Shown here one piece after another: positions 10,154 through 18,512 of a stretch of DNA of 35,040 nucleotides. Both the position numbers and the translations under genes were made by a program. A model generated the notes under the pieces. It was given only the letters and a program-made list of their open reading frames with translations, searched no databases and was not told the origin of the DNA. Numbering within the stretch: the stretch's first letter is position 1; every line of letters begins with the position of its first letter. This stretch comes from Leptolyngbya sp. RL_3_1 (lineage in GTDB: Bacteria > Cyanobacteriota > Cyanobacteriia > Phormidesmidales > Phormidesmidaceae). The stretch lies in contig JAAUQE010000006.1 of NCBI GenBank assembly GCA_012032425.1, forward strand, positions 1-35,040, written 5' to 3'.

Positions 10154-11281
10154 TTAACGGCCCTTGAGACAATTACTCGATAACTGTGAGTCTTCTTGAA
10201 CTGTCCATCCTGGTCCGGAACGGTCTTGTGGATGGGGGCGGGGGGGTGAATGGGTGAGGGCAACGATCGCCGCTTGTTTTTGAGCCGCTGTCACCGCTGC
10301 CAAGGCTTGCGCCAAGACTTCAGCCCCGGTGCCTGCTCGCGCCGACCCCTCGGTGAGCTGCTGCTTCCAGGAGCGACTACCGGGTTGCCCATGAAACAGC
10401 ATCAGCAAGTGACGGGTAATCTTGTTGGCTTTCAGACCCCGTGCCGTCCAATCCGCCAGGTAGGGCATCATCGCCTCGGCGACTTGGTGGCGGCTGAGGG
10501 GTGGGGTTTCATCGCCGAACAAAGTTCGATCCACCCCGGCAAAATCATAGGGGGTGTCATAGGCGGCGCGGCCCACCATCACCGCATCCACCTGCTGGAG
10601 TTGCGCTTGGACGGCAGCCAAGGTTTTGATGCCACCGTTGATCTCAATCCAGAGGTGGGGAAAGTCCTGCTTGAGGCGGTAAATGTCGTCATAGCGCAGG
10701 GGGGGGACGGTGCGATTTTCCTTGGGGCTGAGGCCCTGGAGCCAAGCCTTGCGGGCATGGACCGTGAATCTTCGGCAACCGGTCTCGGCCACGGTGCTGA
10801 CAAATTTTGCCATGTGCGCGTAGCTATCCTGCTCGTCAATGCCAATGCGGTGCTTGACGCTCACGGGTAAAGGCGTCGCCGCCATCATCGCCGCCACTCC
10901 TTCCGCCACCAAGTTTGGCTGGGCCATCAGGCAAGCGCCGAAGTGACCGCTTTGGACGCGATCGCTGGGGCAGCCCACGTTCAAGTTGATTTCGTCGTAG
11001 CCATAGTCAGCGGCGATGCGGGCGCAGGCCGCCAAAGCCTTGGGGTCATCGCCCCCCAGTTGCAGCGCCACCGGGCTTTCTGCAGGGGAGAAGCCGAGCA
11101 GATGATCGCGATCTCCATAATGAATCGCCTGGGTGGTCACCATCTCTGTATACAGCAGGGCATGGCGGGTGATCTGCCGCATGAAGTAGCGAAAATGGCG
11201 ATCGGTGCGGTCCATCATCGGCGCGACGCTGAAGGGGTAGCCGGTGATGGCAGGGCGCGGTGGCGTGGCGGTTGTGGACAT
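10154..11281 (-). CDS. dusA: tRNA-dihydrouridine synthase A
   Basis: An FMN-dependent enzyme that reduces uridine to dihydrouridine in the tRNA D-loop (positions 20/20a for the DusA group). The N-terminus SVAPMMDRTDRHFRYFMRQI is the DusA form of the FMN-binding strand. The catalytic Cys is Cys104 in LNVGCPSDRVQSG. KHRIGID and RFTVHARKAWLQGLSPKENR are the usual FMN/tRNA motifs, and EINGGI and VMVGRAAY are the phosphate-binding motifs. Length is 375 residues, with a C-terminal tail of about 35 residues (PPRPHPQDRSGPGW onward) beyond the usual family end. The gene is intact and faces the same way as the TspO-like and ArsA genes but is separated by a repeat-rich 205-base spacer. Confidence 0.95.
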   Translation of the reverse strand: MSTTATPPRPAITGYPFSVAPMMDRTDRHFRYFMRQITRHALLYTEMVTTQAIHYGDRDHLLGFSPAESPVALQLGGDDPKALAACARIAADYGYDEINLNVGCPSDRVQSGHFGACLMAQPNLVAEGVAAMMAATPLPVSVKHRIGIDEQDSYAHMAKFVSTVAETGCRRFTVHARKAWLQGLSPKENRTVPPLRYDDIYRLKQDFPHLWIEINGGIKTLAAVQAQLQQVDAVMVGRAAYDTPYDFAGVDRTLFGDETPPLSRHQVAEAMMPYLADWTARGLKANKITRHLLMLFHGQPGSRSWKQQLTEGSARAGTGAEVLAQALAAVTAAQKQAAIVALTHSPPRPHPQDRSGPGWTVQEDSQLSSNCLKGR

Positions 11282-11362
11282 CAGAATTCAAAGTTCAAAA
11301 TTTAGAATTCAAAATTAAAGCAGGGGACGTATTCTGCAAGGCGGGACATTGTCCTGGGACAG

Positions 11363-11425
11363 GAATTCAGGAGTCAGGAGCTAGGAGCCTTGTCCTGACT
11401 GAATTCTGGCCCCTGTCTCCTAGCT
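11363..11425. repeat. Overlapping inverted repeats upstream of dusA
   Basis: Two alternative stems share sequence. GAATTCAGGAGTCAGGA (11363-11379) pairs with TCCTGACTGAATTC (11393-11406) leaving a 3-base bulge, and AGCTAGGAG (11379-11387) pairs with CTCCTAGCT (11417-11425). Degenerate GAATTCAAA-type repeats follow at 11283-11317. No coding potential is seen. Confidence 0.6.
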
Positions 11426-11480
11426 TTCTTACCTAACCAGTTTTCCCGGCTTAAATGACAGCCCAAACAGGGTTCATCTT

Positions 11481-11514
11481 GCCTTTTTAATTTTGCCTTT
11501 TTAATTTTGCCTTG
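11481..11514. repeat. Short tandem repeat overlapping the end of the TspO-like gene
   Basis: The 14-base unit GCCTTTTTAATTTT occurs twice in tandem, followed by a partial third copy (GCC). It overlaps the 3' end of the minus-strand TspO-like gene, so the last residues of that protein (SKAKLKRQN) are encoded by the repeat. Confidence 0.65.
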
Positions 11515-12265
11515 GACCGACAGAAGATTAAGCCGCCTAGGAGCAAGACAGCAGCGGTAATCGCGGTCCCGGCAATGGCGCTGCTGTCGCTGTGGCGCAC
11601 CGCGATCGCCCCATAGGCCCAGCAAAATACGAGGGTGAAGGCGATATCGCGCCTTGTCCAAATCACCAGAGCCGCAATCAGCCCACTCACGGCAATCATG
11701 GCTTGGGTCCAGAGCGGATCACTCAGTCCCCAGCCCGACCAGTCGGCGGCGTACAGGGCCGAGGCGATATTCACCACGGTGGCCACGGTAATCCAGCCCA
11801 GGTAAATACTGAAGGGGTATTGGGCGTACCAACGGCGATGGCCCCTAGGGGCCGGTCTTCGACCATCGCGGCGAGCGGGTCGGCCAATATTGAGGGCCTG
11901 GTAACAGGCGATCAGGCACCCCAAAATCACTACCATCGCGGGGATGGACAGGGTGAAATATTTCAGCGTAAACAGCCCAATCCAAATCATCTGGGCGAAG
12001 CAAGCAACAATCAACCAGCGATTGACGGTCTGGATGGCCGGATCTTGCCGTTGGGCGGGGCGGAGTTGATAAATGCCGTAAGCGATCAGCCCCACATAGA
12101 TCAGGCCCCAAATCGCGAAGGCATAGTTGGCCGGCGTAATCAGCACCCCGCCAGGGTGGTGTTGGCAATCTCGCCCACATTCTCGCCACCGGGGGGAAAA
12201 ATGTTGGACAGGGTATTGATGGCCAGGGTGCCAAGAATGGCGATGAAGGTGGCGATCGGCAACAT
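11487..12265 (-). CDS. TspO/MBR-like (tryptophan-rich sensory protein-type) membrane protein; one frameshift
   Basis: A polytopic membrane protein of about 259 residues from the ATG at 12265. After the first span and a loop with NIFPPGGENVGEIANTTLAG, the typical TPANYAFAIWGLIYVGL block follows, then at least five more spans. This matches the larger cyanobacterial proteins usually called tryptophan-rich sensory proteins; TspO relatives bind tetrapyrroles, but that role is not shown here. The frame breaks at the C-run 12146-12149, where one missing base separates the N-terminal 40 residues from the rest. It begins 16 bases after the ArsA-type ATPase gene and is probably its operon partner. The C-terminus runs into a short tandem repeat. 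Confidence 0.65.
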
Positions 12266-12280
12266 GGTCAGCAGTACCCC

Positions 12281-13476
12281 CTACGCCGATGCCGGTGCGG
12301 ACGCCGATGCAAACCGAATTTTCAGATAGTCATCCTCCATCTTGGCTCCCGCCGGGTTCAGCGCCGCCAAGGCCTGGGGCAAGACCAAATTGCGGCGGTG
12401 ATTCCCAATCCGAATATTCAGCTCATCGGCGGTTTTGCTCAGTTCTACCTTGTCCTTAGGGATCCCTGGCAGGTAGATTTCCAAGCTGTAATTGTGGTCC
12501 GCTTGCACCACCCGCATCGTGGTCTCCTTGTAATAGACCTGGGTGGGGTCTTCGTCGCCATAGAGGGCGGTCTTCAGCCGTTCGAGGGCGGGGATGCCAC
12601 ACATTTCCTCGGAATACAGCGGGATTTCTCTCACCGGTAAGGGGTGGAAATTTTCGTGGATCTCTTGGCGATATTGTTCCTGCTGCGCTTTCCAGCGCTG
12701 AAAGAACGGATCCTGCACCTCCTCAGGAATAATCCGGTTGGCAATCACCATGTCGGTGCCAACGTTGTAGAGGCTCAGATAGGCGTGAGCCCGTAGGGAT
12801 TCCTTAATTACCATTTTTCGGGGTTGGTGACCAGTCGCACCGAGGTCTGGCTGGCATCCCCCAATACCTTCTCTAAGGCTTCCAATTGCTCATAAAACTC
12901 GTAGGGAGCATCCATCACCTCATTGGTGGGCAGCGAGAACCCCGCTACGGGTCGGAAAAAGGGCTCGACCAAGGGGCGCAACGCGGCGGATACCGCCTGA
13001 AAGGGCTTGTACAGCCGCCGCATATACCAGCCCGCCACCTCGGGCAAACTCAGCAGTCGCAGCGCCGTGCCCGTGGGAGCCGAGTCGATGATCAGCACAT
13101 CGAACTCCCCTTCGTCGTAGTGGCGCTTCATCCGCACCAGGCTAAAAATCTCATCCATCCCCGGCAAAATCGCTAGCTCTTCGGCCTCGATCCCTTCTAA
13201 TCCCCGAGCCTGGAGCACATCGGTGATGTAGCGCTTCACCGCCCCCCAGTTCCCTTCCAGTTCCATCAAGGCATCCAGCTCGGCCCCCCAGAGATTGGGG
13301 CGCACCAAGCGGGGATCATGACCCAGCTCCATGTCAAAGCTGTCTGCTAGAGAGTGAGCCGGGTCGGTACTCAGCACCAGCGTCTTATGGCCCAACTCAG
13401 CGGAACGTAGGCCAGTCGCTGCTGCCACGGAAGTTTTGCCGACGCCGCCTTTGCCGGTCATGAGAATCACGCGCAT
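12281..13476 (-). CDS. ArsA/GET3-type ATPase with C-terminal HSP20-like domain; one frameshift
   Basis: An ATPase of the ArsA/GET3 family, about 398 residues after correction. The N-terminus has the deviant Walker A motif GKGGVGKTS (residues 8-16). It is followed by [15 protein letters not shown] (switch I-like) and the [16 protein letters not shown] stretch. The C-terminal about 80 residues ([20 protein letters not shown] onward, to DDYLKIRF) resemble the small heat-shock-like domain found at the end of many cyanobacterial ArsA proteins. The frame is broken in the A-run at 12814-12818 (minus strand): restoring one A reads [17 protein letters not shown]3 relatives deliver tail-anchored proteins, while ArsA proteins drive arsenite export; no arsenic genes are nearby, so a membrane-protein targeting or chaperone role is my inference. 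Confidence 0.88.
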
Positions 13477-13711
13477 TGATGATGCCTCGAATGCAGAACC
13501 GAAAATGTAACATTTCCTTTACTCTATCGGTTTTATAGGGGCTTCTGCACAGGTTCCCCTAACCAAAGTGGATTGTGCCCAGCTTCCCATGCTCTTCTGT
13601 GAAGCGTCCAGACTCAGGAGGCTGTAAGGTTTTGCAGGCAAGGGTTGAGCCGGTGTAGTTTGGACAGGGGCGCTAAAATCTTACATATTTCTTACTCATG
13701 GAGATCGGTTA

Positions 13712-13965
13712 ATGGAAGTGACTCGGCTGTCGAGTAAGGGGCAAATTATCATCCCATGGTGCTGCGGCAGGCCCATCAATGGGAGGCTGGTCAGGAGTTC
13801 ATCGCTATTGATACGGGAAATGGTGTGTTGCTAAGGCCGAAAAAGCCCTTTGCTGAAACCCGTTTATCGGATGTGGCTGGATGCCTGCGGTACGATGGCC
13901 CTCCCAAGCGAATCGAAGACTTTGATACTGCGGTTGACCAGCGTTTCAAGGCGCAGTGGTCATGA
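13712..13965 (+). CDS. AbrB/MazE-type antitoxin; one frameshift
   Basis: The N-terminus MEVTRLSSKGQIIIP is the swapped-hairpin AbrB (SpoVT/MazE) DNA-binding motif. One base is missing in the CCC at 13753-13755; restoring it joins IIIP to MVLRQAHQWEAGQEFIAID and gives an 84-residue protein. The tail (LSDVAGCLRYDGPPKRIEDFD) is typical of the toxin-binding end of VapB-like antitoxins. Its stop codon overlaps the VapC start as ATGA, so translation is coupled. An in-frame ATG at 13756 would give a 69-residue protein lacking the DNA-binding strand, so I prefer the upstream start. Confidence 0.8.
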
Positions 13966-14363
13966 TTGCGGTAGATACCAATGTGGTGGTGCGACTACTG
14001 ACTCAAGATGACGAAACCCAATCCCAGCAGAGTTTGAGGTTGTTTCAGGATGAAGTAACCATCTTTATCCCGACGACGGTCATATTGGAAACCGCTTGGG
14101 TGTTGCGGGCTGTTTATGAATTTAAACCGGGTGCCATTTGCGCTGCGCTAAGGCAGGTTTTGGGTTTAACGAATGTGCAAGTTAAGCAGGGGCAGCAGTT
14201 GGCGTTGGCGTTGCAGTGGTACGAGTCGGGCTTAGATTTTGCTGATGCACTGCACTTGGCGCAGAGTCAAGGCTGTGAAGCGCTGTACACGTTTGATCAG
14301 CAATTTGTGAAACGGGCGCAAGGCTTGGCAAACGGTGAGGCTAGGGTTGTTGTACCGGACTAA
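13962..14363 (+). CDS. VapC-type PIN toxin
   Basis: A 133-residue PIN-domain ribonuclease toxin. The acidic active-site residues are all visible: Asp5 in IAVDTNVVV, Glu43 in VILETAWVL, Asp95 in LDFADALHLA and Asp112 in YTFDQQF. The ATG at 13962 overlaps the antitoxin stop codon (ATGA); a GTG at 13956 would add two residues. This is the classic VapBC order, antitoxin first, unlike the other PIN module at 783-1442. VapC enzymes usually cut tRNA or rRNA; the target here is unknown. Confidence 0.88.
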   Translation: MIAVDTNVVVRLLTQDDETQSQQSLRLFQDEVTIFIPTTVILETAWVLRAVYEFKPGAICAALRQVLGLTNVQVKQGQQLALALQWYESGLDFADALHLAQSQGCEALYTFDQQFVKRAQGLANGEARVVVPD

Positions 14364-14508
14364 AGACTATGTATGCCTATTGCGTAGTCCGTATGGCTCT
14401 TGCTGTGGCCGATGGGGTGACTGACTTTGGCGGCCTAGGGAAAACCTTGCTGCCGAAACGGATCTCCAGTTTGCTCCAGTCACACCCTAACTACAAACTG
14501 TCATTGGA

Positions 14509-14815
14509 TTAGAAAAACAGCTTGGCCATCCCAGTAATATTGTTATCGCCATAGCCCTGATCGATCGCCCCTTCGTAGGCCTGATCGATCGCTGCCACCA
14601 CGGGCGGATTGGCTCCGGCGGCTTGGGCCGTCTCAATTCCATAGCGCAAATCTTTGGCCATCAAGGAAATCGGAAGTAGCGGTGCATGGGCATTTTTCAC
14701 CATCAGGGCTCCGGCCCCTTTCGCCGCAGGGCTGGTAATCGGCAACGCCCCCAGACAATCCAACGCTTTCTATGGCAATGCCCTGTTGCTGGAGCGAGCC
14801 ATTTGAAAGACCCAT
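14509..14815 (-). pseudogene. 3-hydroxyisobutyrate dehydrogenase-family remnant
   Basis: Only the C-terminal end of a beta-hydroxyacid dehydrogenase is present. The best block is LGALPITSPAAKGAGALMV, then APLLPISLMAKDLRYGIETAQ and AIDQGYGDNNITGMAKLFF, which covers roughly the last 90 residues of a family normally about 290 long. A frameshift near 14768 separates QQQGIAIE from KALDCLGALPIT. The NAD-binding Rossmann domain and catalytic Lys region are absent: upstream (14816-15000) there is only AT-rich spacer. Unlike the single-indel genes in this window, this one has lost most of its length, so I call it a true relic. Confidence 0.8.
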
Positions 14816-14955
14816 CTTTATCGATGGAGAAATGAGATTAACTGTTTACAAGCGAATTCCAAGATCTATCTGGGCACGCTAAAGCAGTAGTTTTCAATTT
14901 TTCCCAAGCCTAAAGAGCAAGTATAAATAGTTACACAGGCTATATTCATCCGGTT

Positions 14956-14983
14956 TTGACTAAAAATTTTAGAAGGATAAATT
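14956..14983 (+). promoter_or_regulatory. Possible sigma-70 promoter for the DUF928/CHASE2 genes
   Basis: TTGACT (14956-14961) and TAAATT (14978-14983) are separated by 16 bases in an AT-rich spacer, about 60 bases before the DUF928 start. The -10 element matches the consensus at only four positions, so this is a weak prediction. Confidence 0.35.
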
Positions 14984-15042
14984 AGGTTTAAACATATTCT
15001 TTGAACGACGGTACTCCCTGTAATTTAAAAAGGCGATCGCTG

Positions 15043-15762
15043 ATGGTTTTCTGCTTGTATAAAAAGTCACTCCTCACTGTAGGGACAGCCCTTTACATGC
15101 TGTCTATCACTTTGTTCCCGGTGTTCGCAAAAGAGCAGGCGGAGTTCCCAGGACGAAGGGTGGGTGGGGGTACCAGAGGAGAATGTGATGATACAGAAGC
15201 CGGTGCTTTTGTGGCCTTAAACCCAGCCAGTCATTTGGGTGTCACCCATCAGGAACGTCCGACGTTGTACTTTGCCGTTTCGGAATCTGCTGAGACTTAC
15301 GAAGTCCGACTCGCGTTGTTAAATTCAGTAGAGCCTGATTTAGGCCATAACATGCTCTATGAAACCACTTTGGAAGTAGGCGATGAGCGCGAACTCATTG
15401 GTATTCAATTACCCGAAAATCTTTTGCTAGAAGGACAGTATTACCTCTGGCAATTTGTGGTGATCTGTGAGCCGGATGATCCCTCTCGAAACATTGTTTT
15501 AGAAGGTTGGATTGCCAAGGAAGCGACCGATACAACCACTGCGATCGCCGATTTTTCGCCGGTGGAAGGGCTGGCCCAAGCGCAGCGCTATCAAACCGCT
15601 GGCCTGTGGTTGGATGCGATCGCCCTCTCCATTGAACTGCTCGAATCCGATCCCCATCTGGAAGCAGTCCAAACTCAATGGTCACAGCTCTTGCAAGCCT
15701 TAGAATTAGACGCAGTGCTTGATGACCCATTAGCGGTTCGCCCATTGGGGGATCTCAACTAA
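15043..15762 (+). CDS. DUF928 family exported protein
   Basis: A protein of about 239 residues from the ATG at 15043; a TTG at 15001 would extend it. A signal peptide is visible (KKSLLTVGTALYMLSITLFPVFA). The mature part has RRVGGGTRGECDD, ALNPASHLGVTHQERPTLYFAVS, then LLLEGQYYLWQFVVICE, which is the pattern of DUF928, a family largely restricted to cyanobacteria. The C-terminal third is helical (QRYQTAGLWLDAIALSIELLE), as usual in the family. It sits 20 bases before the CHASE2 receptor gene, an arrangement suggesting that the exported DUF928 protein works with the CHASE2 sensor domain. Biochemical function is unknown. Confidence 0.85.
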   Translation: MVFCLYKKSLLTVGTALYMLSITLFPVFAKEQAEFPGRRVGGGTRGECDDTEAGAFVALNPASHLGVTHQERPTLYFAVSESAETYEVRLALLNSVEPDLGHNMLYETTLEVGDERELIGIQLPENLLLEGQYYLWQFVVICEPDDPSRNIVLEGWIAKEATDTTTAIADFSPVEGLAQAQRYQTAGLWLDAIALSIELLESDPHLEAVQTQWSQLLQALELDAVLDDPLAVRPLGDLN

Positions 15763-15782
15763 GGAATCGAATATTAACCAGG

Positions 15783-18311
15783 GTGACAACGCTGCTCAGT
15801 CGGTTCAGATCGCGCCTCAAAACCATTGCCGGGTCGGGTGATTTAACCCTCACCATTCCTCATGTTGTCTGGGCCACGACGGGTGCGATCGCGGCCTCTA
15901 GTGTCTTGACCCTTGGCCTATGCTTGGCCATCCAACCATGGGGTGGGCTAGAGCTGCTAGAGCTTGCCGTCTTTGACCAATGGATTCGGCTGCAATCCGA
16001 TCAGCAGCCTGCCTCGCCCACAGATTCGCCTTTAGTAGTGGTCAAGATTACCGAAGCCGATCTGCGTCGCTACGGCTGGCCCATTTCTGATCAGCTCCTG
16101 GCCGATGCCCTCCGTAAAATTCAGGCTAGCCAACCCAGCGTTGTGGGTTTGGATCTTTACCGCGATATTCCTCACCCGCCAGGGGAAACAGCCCTCACGA
16201 CCCAGCTCAAGGCTGCCAACCTGATTGCCATTACCGACCATGGCGCAGGCATTCCCCCCCCCGCTGCGGTCAAACCAGAACAAGTCGGGTTTAACGACTT
16301 CACGCTAGATACCGACGGTATCCTCCGCCGTAACCTGCTGTTTGTGGCTAGCCCCGAGCAAGGCTTTTTTTCCTTGGCATTACGGGCGAGTCTGGCTCAC
16401 TTAGCCCTTGAGGGTGATAGGTTTCGATATACCGACGACGCCTTATTTCTGGGCGATATCCCCCTGCCCCGACTGCAAAAGCGCGACGGGGGCTACGCCC
16501 ATGCCGATACCCGAGGCTATCAGATTTTGCTGGACTACCGTCCATACGGCTCCATTGTCCAATCCATCACTCTGGGAGACCTGTTAGACCATCCCGGCCG
16601 ATTTGACGGGTTCAGGCACAAAATTGTGCTGATCGGCACGTTTGCCCCCAGCCTTAAAGACTCTGTAGACACGCCCTACAGTGCCGTCCAGCAAGAAACC
16701 TTTCAGATGACGGGGGTGATGGTTCATGCCCTGATGATCCGGCAGCTCTTGGACTTGGCCACAGGTCGCCGCGCCCCCTTTAGATTTTGGCCTCAATGGG
16801 CCGAGTGGCTATGGCTATGGGGATGGGCCGTGATCGGCGGGAGCCTCGCCTGGGCCTGCAAACGGCCTTTAGGTTTGGCGGGCATGGGGGGGCTGGGGCT
16901 GGGCATGATCGGCACGAGCGGCTGGCTATTATTAACGGCACATATCTGGGTGCCCGTAGCCAGTCCGGCCCTAGGTTTCCTGGGGACATTGGGCCTGACC
17001 ATGGCCTATCGATTGTTTTACCTGACCAGCCGTGACCCCCTCACCGGCTTACCCAATCAAGAGGCATTCCTCAAAGGGCTACAGCGATCGCGCCGTCGTC
17101 GCCTTCAATCGCCCTTAGGCGTGCTCATACTACATCTCAACCCGATTCAGGAGCAGTGGGCCGGCCCAGAGAGGGTCAATCATGATTTCATCTTGCAGCA
17201 ATTGATAACTCGACTGAGATCGCGACTGCCTGACTCGGCCCGACTGGCTCGGGTTGGCCGGGATGAATTTGCGATCGCCCTGGTGAATCGTCCCCCTGTT
17301 GCCCTAACCGCCTTGGCTGATCAAATCCAGGCTGATCTAGCCGTACCCCTTAAGACGGAACAGCGCTTAATTGTGCCGGAAGCCCATATCGGTATTGCCA
17401 TGACCCAGCCCGAGCAGATCTACAAGCCCGAAAACCTGCTGCGAGATGCCTACACCGCCATGTATCGAGCTAAAACCATTGGCAAGGCTCGCTACCAGGT
17501 GTTTGCCACCGGTCTGGCAGACACGGAAATGCAACGCCTCAACCAAGCAGAGGAGTTGCGGCGTGGTTTGGCAGCGCGAGAATTTATGCTCTATTACCAG
17601 CCGATCGTCGCCCTTCAAACGGGGCAGATTACCGGCTTTGAATCCCTGATCCGTTGGCAGCACCCCCAGCAAGGGTTGGTTTACCCCGCCCAGTTCATTC
17701 CCCTAGCCGAAGACACTGGATTGATTGTGCCCTTAGGCTGGTGGATTTGTGAGCAAGCCTGCCATCAGGCCCGTCAATGGAAGCAGCAATTTCCAGCGGT
17801 ATCCCTGGGGATTAGCATTAATCTGTCGGGTCGCCAGTTTGAACAGCCTAATTTGGTGGAAGAATTGGCCGCAATCATCCAAAAAACCGGCATTGAGGGA
17901 CTGATGCTGAAGCTGGAGATTACGGAAAGCATGGTGATGGGCGATGTCGAAGCCGCCATCGATTTAATGCTGCGGTTACGCGCCCTCGGTTGCCGCCTCA
18001 GCTTGGATGATTTTGGCACCGGCTACTCTTCCCTCAGCTATCTGCGACGATTCCCCATTGATACCCTCAAGATCGATCAGTCCTTCGTGCGCAATATGGG
18101 CCAAAGCTCAGAGGACCTGGCCATCGTTCGCACGGTGGTCAATCTCGCCCATACCTTGGGGATGGAGGTGATTGCCGAAGGGGTCGAAGCCCCTGAAGAT
18201 GTGGCGGTTTTGCGATCGCTGGGCTGTGAGTTTGGCCAGGGCTACTTTTGGGCCAAGCCGTTGTCCGCCCAGGCCGCCAGCGAGTATTTACAACAGCATG
18301 ACCAAGCCTGA
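15783..18311 (+). CDS. CHASE2-GGDEF-EAL receptor protein (probable c-di-GMP phosphodiesterase)
   Basis: An 842-residue membrane receptor starting at GTG 15783. Order: N-terminal span (about 22-48), extracytoplasmic CHASE2 sensor (about 55-315), three spans (about 340-415), GGDEF domain (about 425-575) and EAL domain (about 590-835). The GGDEF signature is changed to GRDEF (residues 492-496), so cyclase activity is doubtful. The EAL motif reads ESL (620-622), but the other catalytic features remain: INLSGRQF, LEITESMVM, LDDFGTGYSSLSYLRRFPID, LKIDQSFV and AEGVE. It is therefore likely a c-di-GMP phosphodiesterase gated by an external signal and perhaps tuned by its degenerate GGDEF domain. Activity is inferred from motifs. 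Confidence 0.92.
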   Translation: MTTLLSRFRSRLKTIAGSGDLTLTIPHVVWATTGAIAASSVLTLGLCLAIQPWGGLELLELAVFDQWIRLQSDQQPASPTDSPLVVVKITEADLRRYGWPISDQLLADALRKIQASQPSVVGLDLYRDIPHPPGETALTTQLKAANLIAITDHGAGIPPPAAVKPEQVGFNDFTLDTDGILRRNLLFVASPEQGFFSLALRASLAHLALEGDRFRYTDDALFLGDIPLPRLQKRDGGYAHADTRGYQILLDYRPYGSIVQSITLGDLLDHPGRFDGFRHKIVLIGTFAPSLKDSVDTPYSAVQQETFQMTGVMVHALMIRQLLDLATGRRAPFRFWPQWAEWLWLWGWAVIGGSLAWACKRPLGLAGMGGLGLGMIGTSGWLLLTAHIWVPVASPALGFLGTLGLTMAYRLFYLTSRDPLTGLPNQEAFLKGLQRSRRRRLQSPLGVLILHLNPIQEQWAGPERVNHDFILQQLITRLRSRLPDSARLARVGRDEFAIALVNRPPVALTALADQIQADLAVPLKTEQRLIVPEAHIGIAMTQPEQIYKPENLLRDAYTAMYRAKTIGKARYQVFATGLADTEMQRLNQAEELRRGLAAREFMLYYQPIVALQTGQITGFESLIRWQHPQQGLVYPAQFIPLAEDTGLIVPLGWWICEQACHQARQWKQQFPAVSLGISINLSGRQFEQPNLVEELAAIIQKTGIEGLMLKLEITESMVMGDVEAAIDLMLRLRALGCRLSLDDFGTGYSSLSYLRRFPIDTLKIDQSFVRNMGQSSEDLAIVRTVVNLAHTLGMEVIAEGVEAPEDVAVLRSLGCEFGQGYFWAKPLSAQAASEYLQQHDQA

Positions 18312-18342
18312 TTGGCGTTGTTAAATCCCTCAAGTGTCATAA

Positions 18343-18485
18343 GAGGCTGTTTGAAAAGGGGTGACCCGAGTTTGAAAGCATACCTGATGCCCCTGGGGTA
18401 GGGGCTATAACCTGGGTTAATTCGTGGCTCTCTCTGGGGGTTGCAGGTGACTAAAGTTAACCCCGCAAACTTTTCAAACAGCCTC
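18343..18485. mobile_element. 143-bp MITE with IS5-like ends
   Basis: The ends are perfect 16-bp inverted repeats, GAGGCTGTTTGAAAAG (18343-18358) and its complement (18470-18485), flanked on both sides by TAA (18340-18342 and 18486-18488), a 3-bp target duplication. No coding sequence is present. The ends match the insertion sequence at 34866 at 15 of 16 positions, so it is probably mobilised by that family. Confidence 0.88.
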
Positions 18486-18512
18486 TAAGGCTGATAGCAA
18501 CTGCACCCAATA

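Noticed and set aside
10250-11305. Long plus-strand frames opposite dusA
   Set aside because: They are antisense to a clearly conserved gene and show no family features.
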